Shown: positions 18,038 to 25,852 of the stretch, piece after piece
Position numbering within the stretch: the stretch's first letter is position 1
Layout: each line of letters starts with the position of its first letter
Origin: Paenibacillus sp. MAHUQ-63
GTDB taxonomy: Bacteria > Bacillota > Bacilli > Paenibacillales > NBRC-103111
Direction of reading: 5' to 3'
DNA length: 64,000 nucleotides
Assembly: GCF_028765165.1 (NCBI RefSeq)
Contig: NZ_JARADB010000004.1
Coordinates: 124,001-188,000, forward strand
The notes under the pieces: generated by a model
Told to the model about the DNA's origin: nothing
Database searches by the model: none
Seen by the model: the letters and a program-made list of their open reading frames with translations, nothing else
Program-made: the position numbers and the translations under genes

Positions 18038-18805
18038 ATGAATTTATTCGATCTTACGGGGAAAACAGCAGTAATTATCGGCGGTAACAGCACACTGGGC
18101 GGCTCCATGGCGATTGCTCTCGCAGGTCACGGAGCGAAGGTCGCCATTGTCGGCCGCAATCAGGAGAAAAGCGAACAAGTTCGCCGCGAAATCGAGGCGA
18201 TTGGCGGCGAAGCGCAAACGTTCCAAGCCGACGCGACCAAACGCGAGGATTTGGAGCTAGTTCTGAAAGACGTGCTTGCTTGGTCTGGCAGCGCAGATAT
18301 CCTGATGAACTGCCCGGGCAAAAATAGTGCGACTCCTTTCTTTGACATTTCCATGGAAGAATGGGATTCTATTATGGAGGTCAATCTGAAAAGCGTCGTG
18401 CTAGCCTGCCAAGTATTCGGGAAGTATATGGTTGAGAGAGGCGAAGGTGGAAGCATTATCAATATTTCGTCCGTTTCGTCCGATCCGCCGCTTTCCCGTG
18501 TATTCACTTACTCCGCTTCGAAAGCGGCCGTCAATAACATCACACAGAACTTGGCGCGCGAATTCGCTCCGAGCCGAGTGCGTGTGAATGCGATCATCCC
18601 TGGATTTTTCCCGGCTGAGCAGAATCGTAAGATTTTGTCGCCTGAACGGATCGAGTCCATTATGCGTCATACGCCAATGAACCGGTTCGGTGAGGCATCC
18701 GAGCTTCAGGGGGCTGCTGTATTCCTTGCTTCGGAACAAGCATCCAGCTTTGTAACAGGTTCCGTTTTAAGAGTGGATGGCGGTTTCGGCGCGATGACGA
18801 TTTAA
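18038..18805 (+). CDS. Short-chain dehydrogenase/reductase
   Basis: A 255-residue classical SDR. The nucleotide-binding start reads TAVIIGGNSTLGGSMAIALA, a variant of TGxxxGxG with GGNSTLGG. The acidic/NN region reads NCPGKNS, the catalytic Ser lies in INISSVSS, and Tyr/Lys in YSASKAA. By context it likely interconverts a keto sugar acid (for example a ketogluconate or fructuronate-like compound) with a hexonate. That is an inference: SDR substrate choice cannot be read from sequence. It sits between the gluconokinase and gnd genes, 62 and 24 bases away. Confidence 0.85.
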   Translation: MNLFDLTGKTAVIIGGNSTLGGSMAIALAGHGAKVAIVGRNQEKSEQVRREIEAIGGEAQTFQADATKREDLELVLKDVLAWSGSADILMNCPGKNSATPFFDISMEEWDSIMEVNLKSVVLACQVFGKYMVERGEGGSIINISSVSSDPPLSRVFTYSASKAAVNNITQNLAREFAPSRVRVNAIIPGFFPAEQNRKILSPERIESIMRHTPMNRFGEASELQGAAVFLASEQASSFVTGSVLRVDGGFGAMTI

Positions 18806-18829
18806 ATTATATATTAATCGGAAGGGTGT

Positions 18830-20251
18830 ATGAGAGACGTGTCTAAACAACAAATTGGTGTAGTCGGACTTGCGGTTATGGGGAAAAACTTGGCATTGAA
18901 CATCGAGAGCAGGGGTTTCACTGTATCCGTATTTAACCGTTCAGCCGAAAAAACAAAAGAGCTTCTGCAAGAAGCCCCAGGCAAAAATCTAGTAGGTACA
19001 TACAGTGTGGAAGAATTCGTACAATCGCTTGAAGTTCCGCGCAAAATTTTGATCATGGTCAAAGCGGGCGGTCCAACGGACGATACGATCAACCAATTGC
19101 TGCCGTACCTTGAAAAAGGCGACATTCTGATCGACGGAGGCAACGCATACTTCCCTGATACGCAGCGCCGTAACAAAGAGCTGGAAGCTCACGGCATCCG
19201 CTTCGTAGGCACAGGCGTATCCGGCGGCGAAGAAGGCGCGCTGAAAGGCCCTTCGATTATGCCAGGCGGCCAAGAATCCGCTTATAAACTTGTGGAGCCG
19301 ATCCTGACGGCGATCTCCGCCAAAGTCGGCGACGATGCATGCTGCACCTACATCGGACCGGACGGTGCCGGCCACTACGTCAAAATGGTGCACAACGGCA
19401 TCGAGTACGGCGACATGCAGTTGATTTGCGAAGCTTACCAATTGCTGAAAGACGTTCTGAACGTCAGTACAGAAGAGCTTCATGAGATTTTCACCGAGTG
19501 GAATAACGGCGAGCTTGACAGCTACCTGATCGAGATTACGCGCGATATTTTCACGAAGTATGATGCAGAAACAGGCAAACCGATGGTTGACGTTATTCTG
19601 GATTCCGCCGGCCAAAAGGGCACAGGAAAATGGACCAGCCAAAGCGCTCTGGACCTCGGCGTACCGCTTTCCATCATTACGGAATCCGTATTCTCCCGTT
19701 TCATCTCCGCGATGAAGGAAGAACGCGTAGCGGCAAGCAAAGTGCTCAAAGGACCTGCTGCTCCAGCCTATACAGGCGATCGCAAAGCATTCATTGAAGC
19801 TGTTCGCCAAGCGCTGTATGCAAGCAAAATTTGCTCCTACGCACAAGGCTTCGCACAAATGAGAGCTGCATCTGACGAATACCAATGGGATCTGAAATAC
19901 GGCAACATCGCGATGATCTTCCGCGGCGGCTGCATTATTCGTGCAAGATTCCTGCAAAATATTAAGGATGCGTATGACAGCAATCCGGGACTTAAAAACC
20001 TGCTGCTAGATTCTTACTTCCAGAACGTTGTTGAAAACTATCAACAATCCTGGAGACAAGTCGTATCCGAAGCTGTTACACGCGGTATTGCAGTGCCAGC
20101 CTTCGCATCCGCGCTTGCCTACTACGACAGCTACCGTACGGAAAGATTGCCGGCTAACCTGCTGCAAGCGCAGCGCGATTATTTCGGCGCTCACACGTTC
20201 CAACGTGTGGACAAAGAAGGTTCCTTCCACTTCAACTGGATGGAAAACTAA
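18830..20251 (+). CDS. gnd: 6-phosphogluconate dehydrogenase, decarboxylating
   Basis: A 473-residue enzyme of the oxidative pentose phosphate pathway, nearly colinear with B. subtilis GndA. Visible are the NADP fold GVVGLAVMGKNLALNIESRG with FNRS binding the 2'-phosphate side, the substrate-site GVSGGEEGALKGPSIMPGG, the catalytic HNGIEYGDMQLI (Lys/Asn region) and the C-terminal FGAHTFQRVDKEG. It converts 6-phosphogluconate to ribulose 5-phosphate and CO2. As the last gene of the operon it completes the path that begins with sugar-acid epimerisation and phosphorylation. The GntZ type is the alternative name when it lies in a gnt operon. Confidence 0.95.
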   Translation: MRDVSKQQIGVVGLAVMGKNLALNIESRGFTVSVFNRSAEKTKELLQEAPGKNLVGTYSVEEFVQSLEVPRKILIMVKAGGPTDDTINQLLPYLEKGDILIDGGNAYFPDTQRRNKELEAHGIRFVGTGVSGGEEGALKGPSIMPGGQESAYKLVEPILTAISAKVGDDACCTYIGPDGAGHYVKMVHNGIEYGDMQLICEAYQLLKDVLNVSTEELHEIFTEWNNGELDSYLIEITRDIFTKYDAETGKPMVDVILDSAGQKGTGKWTSQSALDLGVPLSIITESVFSRFISAMKEERVAASKVLKGPAAPAYTGDRKAFIEAVRQALYASKICSYAQGFAQMRAASDEYQWDLKYGNIAMIFRGGCIIRARFLQNIKDAYDSNPGLKNLLLDSYFQNVVENYQQSWRQVVSEAVTRGIAVPAFASALAYYDSYRTERLPANLLQAQRDYFGAHTFQRVDKEGSFHFNWMEN

Positions 20252-20263
20252 GCGGACAGGGGC

Positions 20264-20563
20264 TTATGCCTCTTCCTGCAAACCGTATGCCGCTTCGCGC
20301 AGCCACATTTTCAGACGGTCGGCTTCCTGATCGAAGCCGCCCCGCCAATGGATGAGCATAAGCGAGACTTCGGCAAAATAACGGAAATTTTTCAACAATC
20401 GTGGTTGAGCAAGGCCCTGCATGCGCGGGTCTTCTTCAGCCACTTTTTTCTTAATAAACTCCAGAATCCATACAACGTCCTCTTTGCACAGGATATAACT
20501 AGGGTGTAAGATTTGCTCCAGCTTGCCCTGTGTGCGGTTGGAATAGGCAACAGTTGGGTTCAA
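20264..20563 (-). CDS. Hypothetical small protein
   Basis: A 99-residue, probably helical, soluble protein I do not recognise (YILCKEDVVWILEFIKKKV, LMLIHWRGGFDQEADRLKMW). I choose TTG 20563 because AAGGAGAGA lies exactly seven bases upstream of it; the ATG at 20587 would put that site inside the coding region. It is convergent with gnd (stops 12 bases apart) and divergent from aroK. No function can be proposed. Confidence 0.6.
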   Translation of the reverse strand: MNPTVAYSNRTQGKLEQILHPSYILCKEDVVWILEFIKKKVAEEDPRMQGLAQPRLLKNFRYFAEVSLMLIHWRGGFDQEADRLKMWLREAAYGLQEEA

Positions 20564-20734
20564 AGCTTCATCTCTCCTTGTCGGCATAGGTTCTCTCTTA
20601 GAATCTTAACTGTTTGAGTTGGAATTTATTCACACTACTATATGATTTTTTGGCTGATTGTATTCATGGTGTAGCAGCTATGGTATGATGTTGGGAAAGT
20701 TTGTATGAACAGCATATGAGAAAAGGGGATTAAA

Positions 20735-21241
20735 GTGACAACAAGCAATCTTATACTTGTAGGCTTCATGGGAACGGGCAAGTCGACGGTCGGGAAGAAG
20801 CTCGCCGAGCGTTTGGGCTGGACCTTCTTGGATTCGGATGCCGTGCTTGAAGAAGAGCAGCGGACGAGCATCGCGGAGTTGTTCCGATTGCATGGGGAGG
20901 CGCATTTCCGGACTTTGGAGACGGAGACGCTGGAACGGGTGCTTCTGCAGACCGGACAGGTCGTTGCGACCGGCGGCGGGGCTGTGCTGGCGGAAGCGAA
21001 CCGGAGCTGCATGCTGCGATGCGGCTACGTCGTTGCGCTGAAAGCAACGCCCGAGGCGATCATTCATCGCGTAAGCAGCGATACGAGCCGCCCGCTTTTG
21101 CAAGGCGATCTGGAAGAACGCGTTCACACGCTGCTTGAACAGCGGAAATCAGCTTATGATTTTGCGCATGCCGTCATCGACACGTCCGACTTGACTGCGG
21201 AAGAGATTGTGGAGCGGATCATGAAGGAAGCGGGTCTATAA
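20735..21241 (+). CDS. aroK: Shikimate kinase
   Basis: A 168-residue P-loop kinase of the aromatic amino acid pathway. It shows Walker A GFMGTGKSTVG, the shikimate-binding DSD in LDSDAVLEE, FRxLE in HFRTLETETL, the GGG motif ATGGGAVL and the lid-region Arg in DTSRPLLQGD. It makes shikimate 3-phosphate, which the EPSP synthase encoded at 22427 could use, although the rhodanese and FluC genes intervene. The start is GTG 20735 after AAAAGGGGAT. Length is normal. Confidence 0.92.
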   Translation: MTTSNLILVGFMGTGKSTVGKKLAERLGWTFLDSDAVLEEEQRTSIAELFRLHGEAHFRTLETETLERVLLQTGQVVATGGGAVLAEANRSCMLRCGYVVALKATPEAIIHRVSSDTSRPLLQGDLEERVHTLLEQRKSAYDFAHAVIDTSDLTAEEIVERIMKEAGL

Positions 21242-21262
21242 GGGAGGGGACAAGCTTTAAGC

Positions 21263-21553
21263 TTAGTCCTCCCAATCGAGCATCCCGCCGGTCATGTTCT
21301 TGAGACCTGTGTAGCCCTGCGCCTCCAGGAAGCTTAGCGCACGTCCGCTGCGGTTGCCGCTGCGGCAAACCATGATGACTTCGCCTTCCTGCGGAATCTC
21401 GCTCATTCGCTCCGGCAATTGGCCAAGCGGGATATGAATGGCGCCCGGGATCATGCCGGCTGCGACTTCTTCATCTTCGCGAACGTCGATGATCGTCAGT
21501 TTCTCGCCGCTGCTTAGTCTTTCTTTGACGACGGATGGTAATATCGTATTCAC
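21263..21553 (-). CDS. Single-domain rhodanese-like protein
   Basis: A 96-residue rhodanese domain. The active-site loop reads VCRSGNRSGRA, with the sulfur-carrying Cys, and the CH2A-like motif reads IIDVREDEEVAAGMIPGAIHIP. Such single-domain proteins carry persulfide sulfur or act in cyanide and thiol detoxification. The start is GTG 21553, preceded by AGGAGG at seven bases; the frame continues upstream to 21604 without a site. It is transcribed against aroK, with stops 21 bases apart. Confidence 0.88.
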   Translation of the reverse strand: MNTILPSVVKERLSSGEKLTIIDVREDEEVAAGMIPGAIHIPLGQLPERMSEIPQEGEVIMVCRSGNRSGRALSFLEAQGYTGLKNMTGGMLDWED

Positions 21554-21663
21554 GTGCAGACCTCCTAGTATGTAATAAACTGAGGGTAGAAGCCCCATTA
21601 CCAATCATGATAGAAACATTAAGTCCGGATGTCAAACACGGCACGAAACAGGAGTTGGATTCA

Positions 21664-22044
21664 ATGCTTTATATCGGCATAGCCGGGATATTCGGCGCGC
21701 TCGCCCGATTCGGAATATCGCTTATATGGAATCCGGTATCACCGGCGCTCTTTCCGTGGGGGACGCTGATCTGCAATCTGGCCGGTTGTTTCCTGCTCGG
21801 CTACTTGGCCTATACCAAGGGGTCCCTGCTGCCCGTGAAGCTGCAATTGCCGGTTACAACAGGGTTTATCGGGTCATTCACAACATTCTCAACGTTCAGT
21901 TATGAGACGATTGCCATGGTGAAGCACGGCTATTGGCTGCTAGCGTTCTTGTATGTGTTCGTGAGCCTATGGGCAGGCCTCGGTCTGACTTGGCTTGGCG
22001 TCCGGCTTGCCGAGGGGAATGGGAAGGGAGCTATGTCCTCATGA
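21664..22044 (+). CDS. crcB1: Fluoride channel subunit FluC/CrcB (first)
   Basis: A 126-residue four-helix membrane protein of the Fluc family, which exports fluoride as a dimer of opposed subunits. Diagnostic are GALARFGIS in TM1 and the pore motif TGFIGSFTTFSTFSYE, whose Phe residues line the ion path. ATG 21664 follows AGGAG at nine bases. Its stop overlaps the start of a second Fluc gene by ATGA, which suggests equal synthesis of two subunits that pair antiparallel. No fluoride riboswitch was recognised before it. Confidence 0.9.
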   Translation: MLYIGIAGIFGALARFGISLIWNPVSPALFPWGTLICNLAGCFLLGYLAYTKGSLLPVKLQLPVTTGFIGSFTTFSTFSYETIAMVKHGYWLLAFLYVFVSLWAGLGLTWLGVRLAEGNGKGAMSS

Positions 22045-22400
22045 CAGCTTGGTTAGGCCCCATGTGTCTCGTCGGTTTGGGAGGCTTCTTCGGAGCGGTC
22101 AGCCGTTACGGGATCGGCAGTTATATGTCCAAACGGTTCCCAAGTTCTATTCCGTATGGTACACTGACTATAAATCTTTTGGGTTGTTTTCTGCTAGGAA
22201 TACTTATGAAATATCATGCTTTCGATAACTGGAAGCTGCTCATCGGCACAGGCTTCATGGGCGCATTCACGACATTCTCGACGTTCAATCTGGAATGTGT
22301 GAAGCAGCTGCGCGCAGGGCAATGGCAAGCCTATCTCATCTATACCATGCTTAGTTACACCGGTGGAATTCTACTATGCTTCATCGGTTATTACATATAA
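22041..22400 (+). CDS. crcB2: Fluoride channel subunit FluC/CrcB (second)
   Basis: A 119-residue Fluc subunit with GFFGAVSRYGIGSYM in TM1, NLLGCFLLG in TM2 and the pore signature TGFMGAFTTFSTFNLE. It starts within the stop of the first subunit gene. Paired genes of this kind usually give heterodimers in which the two proteins have opposite membrane orientation. The loop charge pattern differs from the first subunit, in keeping with that, though I did not count it rigorously. The EPSP synthase gene follows after 26 bases. Confidence 0.9.
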   Translation: MTAWLGPMCLVGLGGFFGAVSRYGIGSYMSKRFPSSIPYGTLTINLLGCFLLGILMKYHAFDNWKLLIGTGFMGAFTTFSTFNLECVKQLRAGQWQAYLIYTMLSYTGGILLCFIGYYI

Positions 22401-22426
22401 ACATTTGTGAAGGAGATATTAACCAC

Positions 22427-23722
22427 ATGAAAGCCATCGTGCAACCAACCTCCCGCCTACAAGGAGAAATCAACGCGCTATCCTCCAAAAACTACACAAC
22501 CCGCTACTTGCTGATCGGGGCGCTTGCGAATGGGACAAGCACCATTTATTATCCCGCACACAGTGAAGATAGCGACGCTATGAGACGCTGCGTACGCGAT
22601 CTGGGAGCCATTATCGAAGAGGACGATGAGAAAATTGTCATTACCGGATTCGGGAAACATCCGAAGCACGTTTCCGAATTAAACGTTGGCAATGCCGGCG
22701 CTGTCCTTCGCTTCTTGATGTCCACAGCCGCTTTCCTGCCGGAAGTCACCTTCGTCAATACGTATCCGGAGTCGCTGGGCAAGCGTCCGCATGACGATTT
22801 AATCGAAACTTTGGGACAAATGGGTGTCGAGGTACAACATTCTAACGGCCGTTTGCCGATAACTATTAAAGGCGGACAACCTCGCGGCGGCAAACTGACC
22901 GTATCGGGCAACGTGAGCTCCCAATTCTTGAGCTCCTTGTTATTCATGACGCCGCTGCTGGAAGAAGATACGGAGATTCAAGTATTGCACGATTTGAAAT
23001 CCAAAATTATTGTAGGCCAGACGCTGGAAGTGTTGGAGCAAGCGGGCATCGTCGTGCATGCCAGCGAAGATTTGATGCATTACCGCATTCCAGGCGGCCA
23101 ATCGTACCAAGCCAAGGAGTACGTTATCCAAGGGGATTACCCGGGCTCTGCGGCGATTCTTGCGGCTGCGGCTGTTACGAACTCCGATGTTCGCGTACTC
23201 CGCCTGGAAGAGAACAGCAAGCAGGGCGAGAAGGCCTGCGTGGATGTTCTGCGCGCGATGGGAGTTAATTTGACTCACGATAACGGTGTCGTTCACGTCA
23301 AAGGCAATCAGAAGCTGGTTGCCGGCGAATTCGACGGCGACCACTTCACGGACGCTGTGCTTGCCATGGTAGCGGCTGCCGTATTCGCGGAAGGAACTTC
23401 GCGCTTCTATAATGTCGAGAATTTACGCTACAAGGAATGCGACCGAATCACAGATTATTTGAACGAGCTGCGGAAAGCCGGCGCTGATGTGGAAGAGCGG
23501 CAAAGTGAAATCATTGTTCACGGCAAACCGAATGGTGTACCGGGCGGTGTCGAGATCAATGCGCACTTCGATCATCGTGTCATTATGGCTTTAACCGTCG
23601 TCGGTCTTCGCTCCGAGAAAGGTTTGACGATTCGCGATGCGCATCACGTCGCCAAATCTTACCCGCAGTATTTCGACCATTTGCGTTCGATCGGTGCCCA
23701 GGTTGAGCTTGTAGCGGAGTAG
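22427..23722 (+). CDS. aroA: EPSP synthase-family enzyme with altered active-site motifs
   Basis: A 431-residue enolpyruvyl transferase. It aligns by eye with EPSP synthase along its whole length: NVSSQFLSSLLF (shikimate-phosphate site), DAVLAMVAAAVF with the catalytic Asp, NLRYKECDRI (Lys, Glu, Arg), FDHRVIMAL and AKSYPQYFDHL. Two motifs deviate: the usual GSKSxSxR is SSKNYTTR (Lys21 and Arg26 kept, Ser replaced by Asn), and GNAGTxxRP is GNAGAVLRF (88-96). The Arg equivalent to E. coli Arg124 is uncertain. The start follows AAGGAGATA. It probably makes EPSP from shikimate 3-phosphate, but a paralogue with another role or reduced glyphosate binding is possible. Confidence 0.82.
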   Translation: MKAIVQPTSRLQGEINALSSKNYTTRYLLIGALANGTSTIYYPAHSEDSDAMRRCVRDLGAIIEEDDEKIVITGFGKHPKHVSELNVGNAGAVLRFLMSTAAFLPEVTFVNTYPESLGKRPHDDLIETLGQMGVEVQHSNGRLPITIKGGQPRGGKLTVSGNVSSQFLSSLLFMTPLLEEDTEIQVLHDLKSKIIVGQTLEVLEQAGIVVHASEDLMHYRIPGGQSYQAKEYVIQGDYPGSAAILAAAAVTNSDVRVLRLEENSKQGEKACVDVLRAMGVNLTHDNGVVHVKGNQKLVAGEFDGDHFTDAVLAMVAAAVFAEGTSRFYNVENLRYKECDRITDYLNELRKAGADVEERQSEIIVHGKPNGVPGGVEINAHFDHRVIMALTVVGLRSEKGLTIRDAHHVAKSYPQYFDHLRSIGAQVELVAE

Positions 23723-23761
23723 AACGGATCCAATACAACGATAACGAACGGGTGAGTCAGC

Positions 23762-24580
23762 ATGAGGATTATTTGGCAGGGTTTAAAGGTGACGTTTGGA
23801 TTATTCCTCGTTGCCGGTCTGGTGTTCGCAAGCTCCGTGTTCGCTGTATTGCTGTATGCCAAAGCGAGCGGCAAAGAGCCGGCTTTGTTCGCGGCACGCA
23901 GCAAGACTGTGTTGGCCCAGGAGGCGGAACCGGTACCAACAGCGGTGGTGGCTACGCCACAACCGACGATCCAGACAAAAAAATCGGCAATGATTGATGC
24001 ACCCGTTTTTGCTCAGCTGCCCGAACTGCCGGCAGGCTGTGAAATTACGAGCTTAACGATGCTCTTGCATTATTACGGCATTGCCAAAACCAAGATGGAG
24101 CTTGTTGCCGAGATGCCTAAGGACACGACGCCGATCAAGCTGAATAGCGACGGGTCACCTGCCTTCTGGGGCAATCCGAACACGGGATTCGTCGGCGATG
24201 TGACGCGGAAGCTGAGGGGCTTCGGAATCTATCATGCGGGGTTATTTCCACTGCTGAAGTCCTATATTCCCGAAGCGATCGACATTACCGGTGAGGATTT
24301 CGAGCTGTTCGAACAACAAATTGCCAGGGGATTGCCTGTCATCGTTTGGACAACAATCGATTATAATATCCCTTATAAATGGGTTACATGGGATACCCCG
24401 ATCGGTCCGATCCAAACGACCTATGCGGAGCATGCGGTATTAATGGTCGGATATGATGAGAATCATGTATACTTAAATGATCCGTTAAGCGGGAAAAAGC
24501 AAGTTCAGGTAAACAAAGCTCAGTTTATCGACAGCTGGTCCGCCATGGGGAAGCAAGGCCTCACATACTTGAACAAATAG
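23762..24580 (+). CDS. Membrane-anchored C39-type (papain-like) peptidase-domain protein
   Basis: A 272-residue protein with one N-terminal membrane segment (residues 5-35) and a Thr/Pro-rich spacer. Then comes a Peptidase_C39_2 domain, like B. subtilis YvpB: Cys in LPAGCEITSL, His in YAEHAVLMVGYD and the supporting Asp in YLNDPL, all in order. The fold suggests an external cysteine peptidase or amidase; the substrate is unknown. It ends 11 bases before the next gene and may share its message. Confidence 0.82.
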   Translation: MRIIWQGLKVTFGLFLVAGLVFASSVFAVLLYAKASGKEPALFAARSKTVLAQEAEPVPTAVVATPQPTIQTKKSAMIDAPVFAQLPELPAGCEITSLTMLLHYYGIAKTKMELVAEMPKDTTPIKLNSDGSPAFWGNPNTGFVGDVTRKLRGFGIYHAGLFPLLKSYIPEAIDITGEDFELFEQQIARGLPVIVWTTIDYNIPYKWVTWDTPIGPIQTTYAEHAVLMVGYDENHVYLNDPLSGKKQVQVNKAQFIDSWSAMGKQGLTYLNK

Positions 24581-24591
24581 GAGGTACGTCC

Positions 24592-25017
24592 ATGACTTTT
24601 GAGAATCCGTCAAGAGAACACATCAAGGAACTATTGGCGAATGCAGGCAATATTGCCGTCGTAGGTTTGTCCGATAAGCCGGACCGCACGTCGTATATGG
24701 TGGCCGCCGCTATGCAGAGCCGAGGCTATCGAATTATTCCCGTCAATCCGAATGCGACGGAGATTCTGGGCGAGAAATGCTACGCCTCGTTATCGGATAT
24801 TCCTGAACCTGTCGATATCGTCAATGTATTCCGGCGTGCAGACCAAGTGGTTCCTATCGCAGAGGAAGCCGTCAAAATTAAAGCGAAGGTGTTCTGGCTG
24901 CAATTGGATATCGTGAATGAAGAAGCAGGCCTCATCGCCAGCGAGGCAGGCTTGGAAGTCATCATGGATCGCTGCATCAAAGTGGAAGACGCCATCCTTA
25001 ACCCTCGGAACAACTAA
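24592..25017 (+). CDS. CoA-binding protein, YccU family
   Basis: A 141-residue single Rossmann-like CoA-binding domain: IAVVGLSDKPDRTSYMVAA, IIPVNPNATEILGEKCY, SLSDIPEPVDIVNVFRRADQ, and the ending MDRCIKVED. Such proteins resemble the N-terminal domain of succinyl-CoA synthetase alpha and bind CoA or a related nucleotide; a physiological role is not firmly known. AGGAGGTACGTCC precedes ATG 24592. A bidirectional terminator follows. Confidence 0.9.
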   Translation: MTFENPSREHIKELLANAGNIAVVGLSDKPDRTSYMVAAAMQSRGYRIIPVNPNATEILGEKCYASLSDIPEPVDIVNVFRRADQVVPIAEEAVKIKAKVFWLQLDIVNEEAGLIASEAGLEVIMDRCIKVEDAILNPRNN

Positions 25018-25030
25018 GTAACGGCATCGC

Positions 25031-25080
25031 AAAAAACCGCTATTCCCTTGCCTTCACGGCTGGAGAATAGCGGTTTTTTT
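25031..25080. terminator. Bidirectional terminator
   Basis: AAAACCGCTATTC pairs with GAATAGCGGTTTT, with A and T runs on either side, between two convergent genes. Confidence 0.85.
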
Positions 25081-25102
25081 AATGAGGAAAGTGCGGATCG
25101 CG

Positions 25103-25669
25103 TTAAGCCTTCAATACGTCGTGATCGACATAACGCGCGCCATTCAACTCGCTGATCACATTAATGGCCACCTTGGCGCCGTCTCCGGCTGTGACAATGG
25201 TATGCATGGAAACCCCGGCAATCGTGCCCGCAGCCCATACGCCTTTAAGGCTTGTGTTGCCCTGTGCATCGGCATCGACGACGGTTTTGATGCGCGGCTC
25301 CGTGCCGGGTTTGGTTTGAATGCCCGAAGCCTCCGCCAAATCTGCGGATAAACCTGTTGCAAGGATGACATACTTACCTTCATATGTACCATTTTCCGCC
25401 GTCACTTGGAAACCGTCTCCGGCCTGGTCCAGCTTCGTAGCTTTGTCTTGAACGAATTCAGCGCCGAACTTTGTTGCTTGTTTCTTGCCGGTTTCGACCA
25501 AATCAGGACCGGTAATACCTTCCACGCCATAGTGGTTCTCTATCCATGCCCGCTTCGTAACGCTATGGTCACTGTCGATGACCAGCGTCTTTTTCCCTGC
25601 TTTGGCCGTGAATAAAGCCGCGCTTGCTCCTGCAGGACCTGCTCCGATAATAATGATATCATATGCCAT
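25103..25669 (-). CDS. Short FAD-dependent oxidoreductase (half-length thioredoxin-reductase-like)
   Basis: A 188-residue flavoprotein with the FAD dinucleotide fold YDIIIIGAGPAGASAALFTA at the N-terminus, the central YVILATGLSADL and the C-terminal FAD motif GVWAAGTIAGVSMHTIVTAGDGA. Thioredoxin reductases have about 310 residues with an inserted NAD(P)H domain and a CxxC pair; both are absent here, and the FAD halves are joined directly. It may act as a small flavin-binding oxidoreductase that gets electrons from a partner, or by another donor. AGGAGG precedes the ATG. The gene stands alone. Confidence 0.8.
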   Translation of the reverse strand: MAYDIIIIGAGPAGASAALFTAKAGKKTLVIDSDHSVTKRAWIENHYGVEGITGPDLVETGKKQATKFGAEFVQDKATKLDQAGDGFQVTAENGTYEGKYVILATGLSADLAEASGIQTKPGTEPRIKTVVDADAQGNTSLKGVWAAGTIAGVSMHTIVTAGDGAKVAINVISELNGARYVDHDVLKA

Positions 25670-25852
25670 TTCGGTGTTCCTCCTAGTAAGAGTATGGGTA
25701 CCAGAAAATTATGGCATAACGGCTGTACTTAGTCAACTTATGTGTATAGAAAGTATGTTAAAGAAAAAATAATAAATTACGTTCAAGCGGAGAGAATAAA
25801 AGAGGCTCCAAAAGAAGCCCAACATAGAAAAACTTTGAAGGAGGATTTACAC

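Noticed and set aside
21554..21663. Fluoride riboswitch before the FluC pair
   Set aside because: I looked for the conserved crcB-motif segments before the first FluC gene and did not find them.
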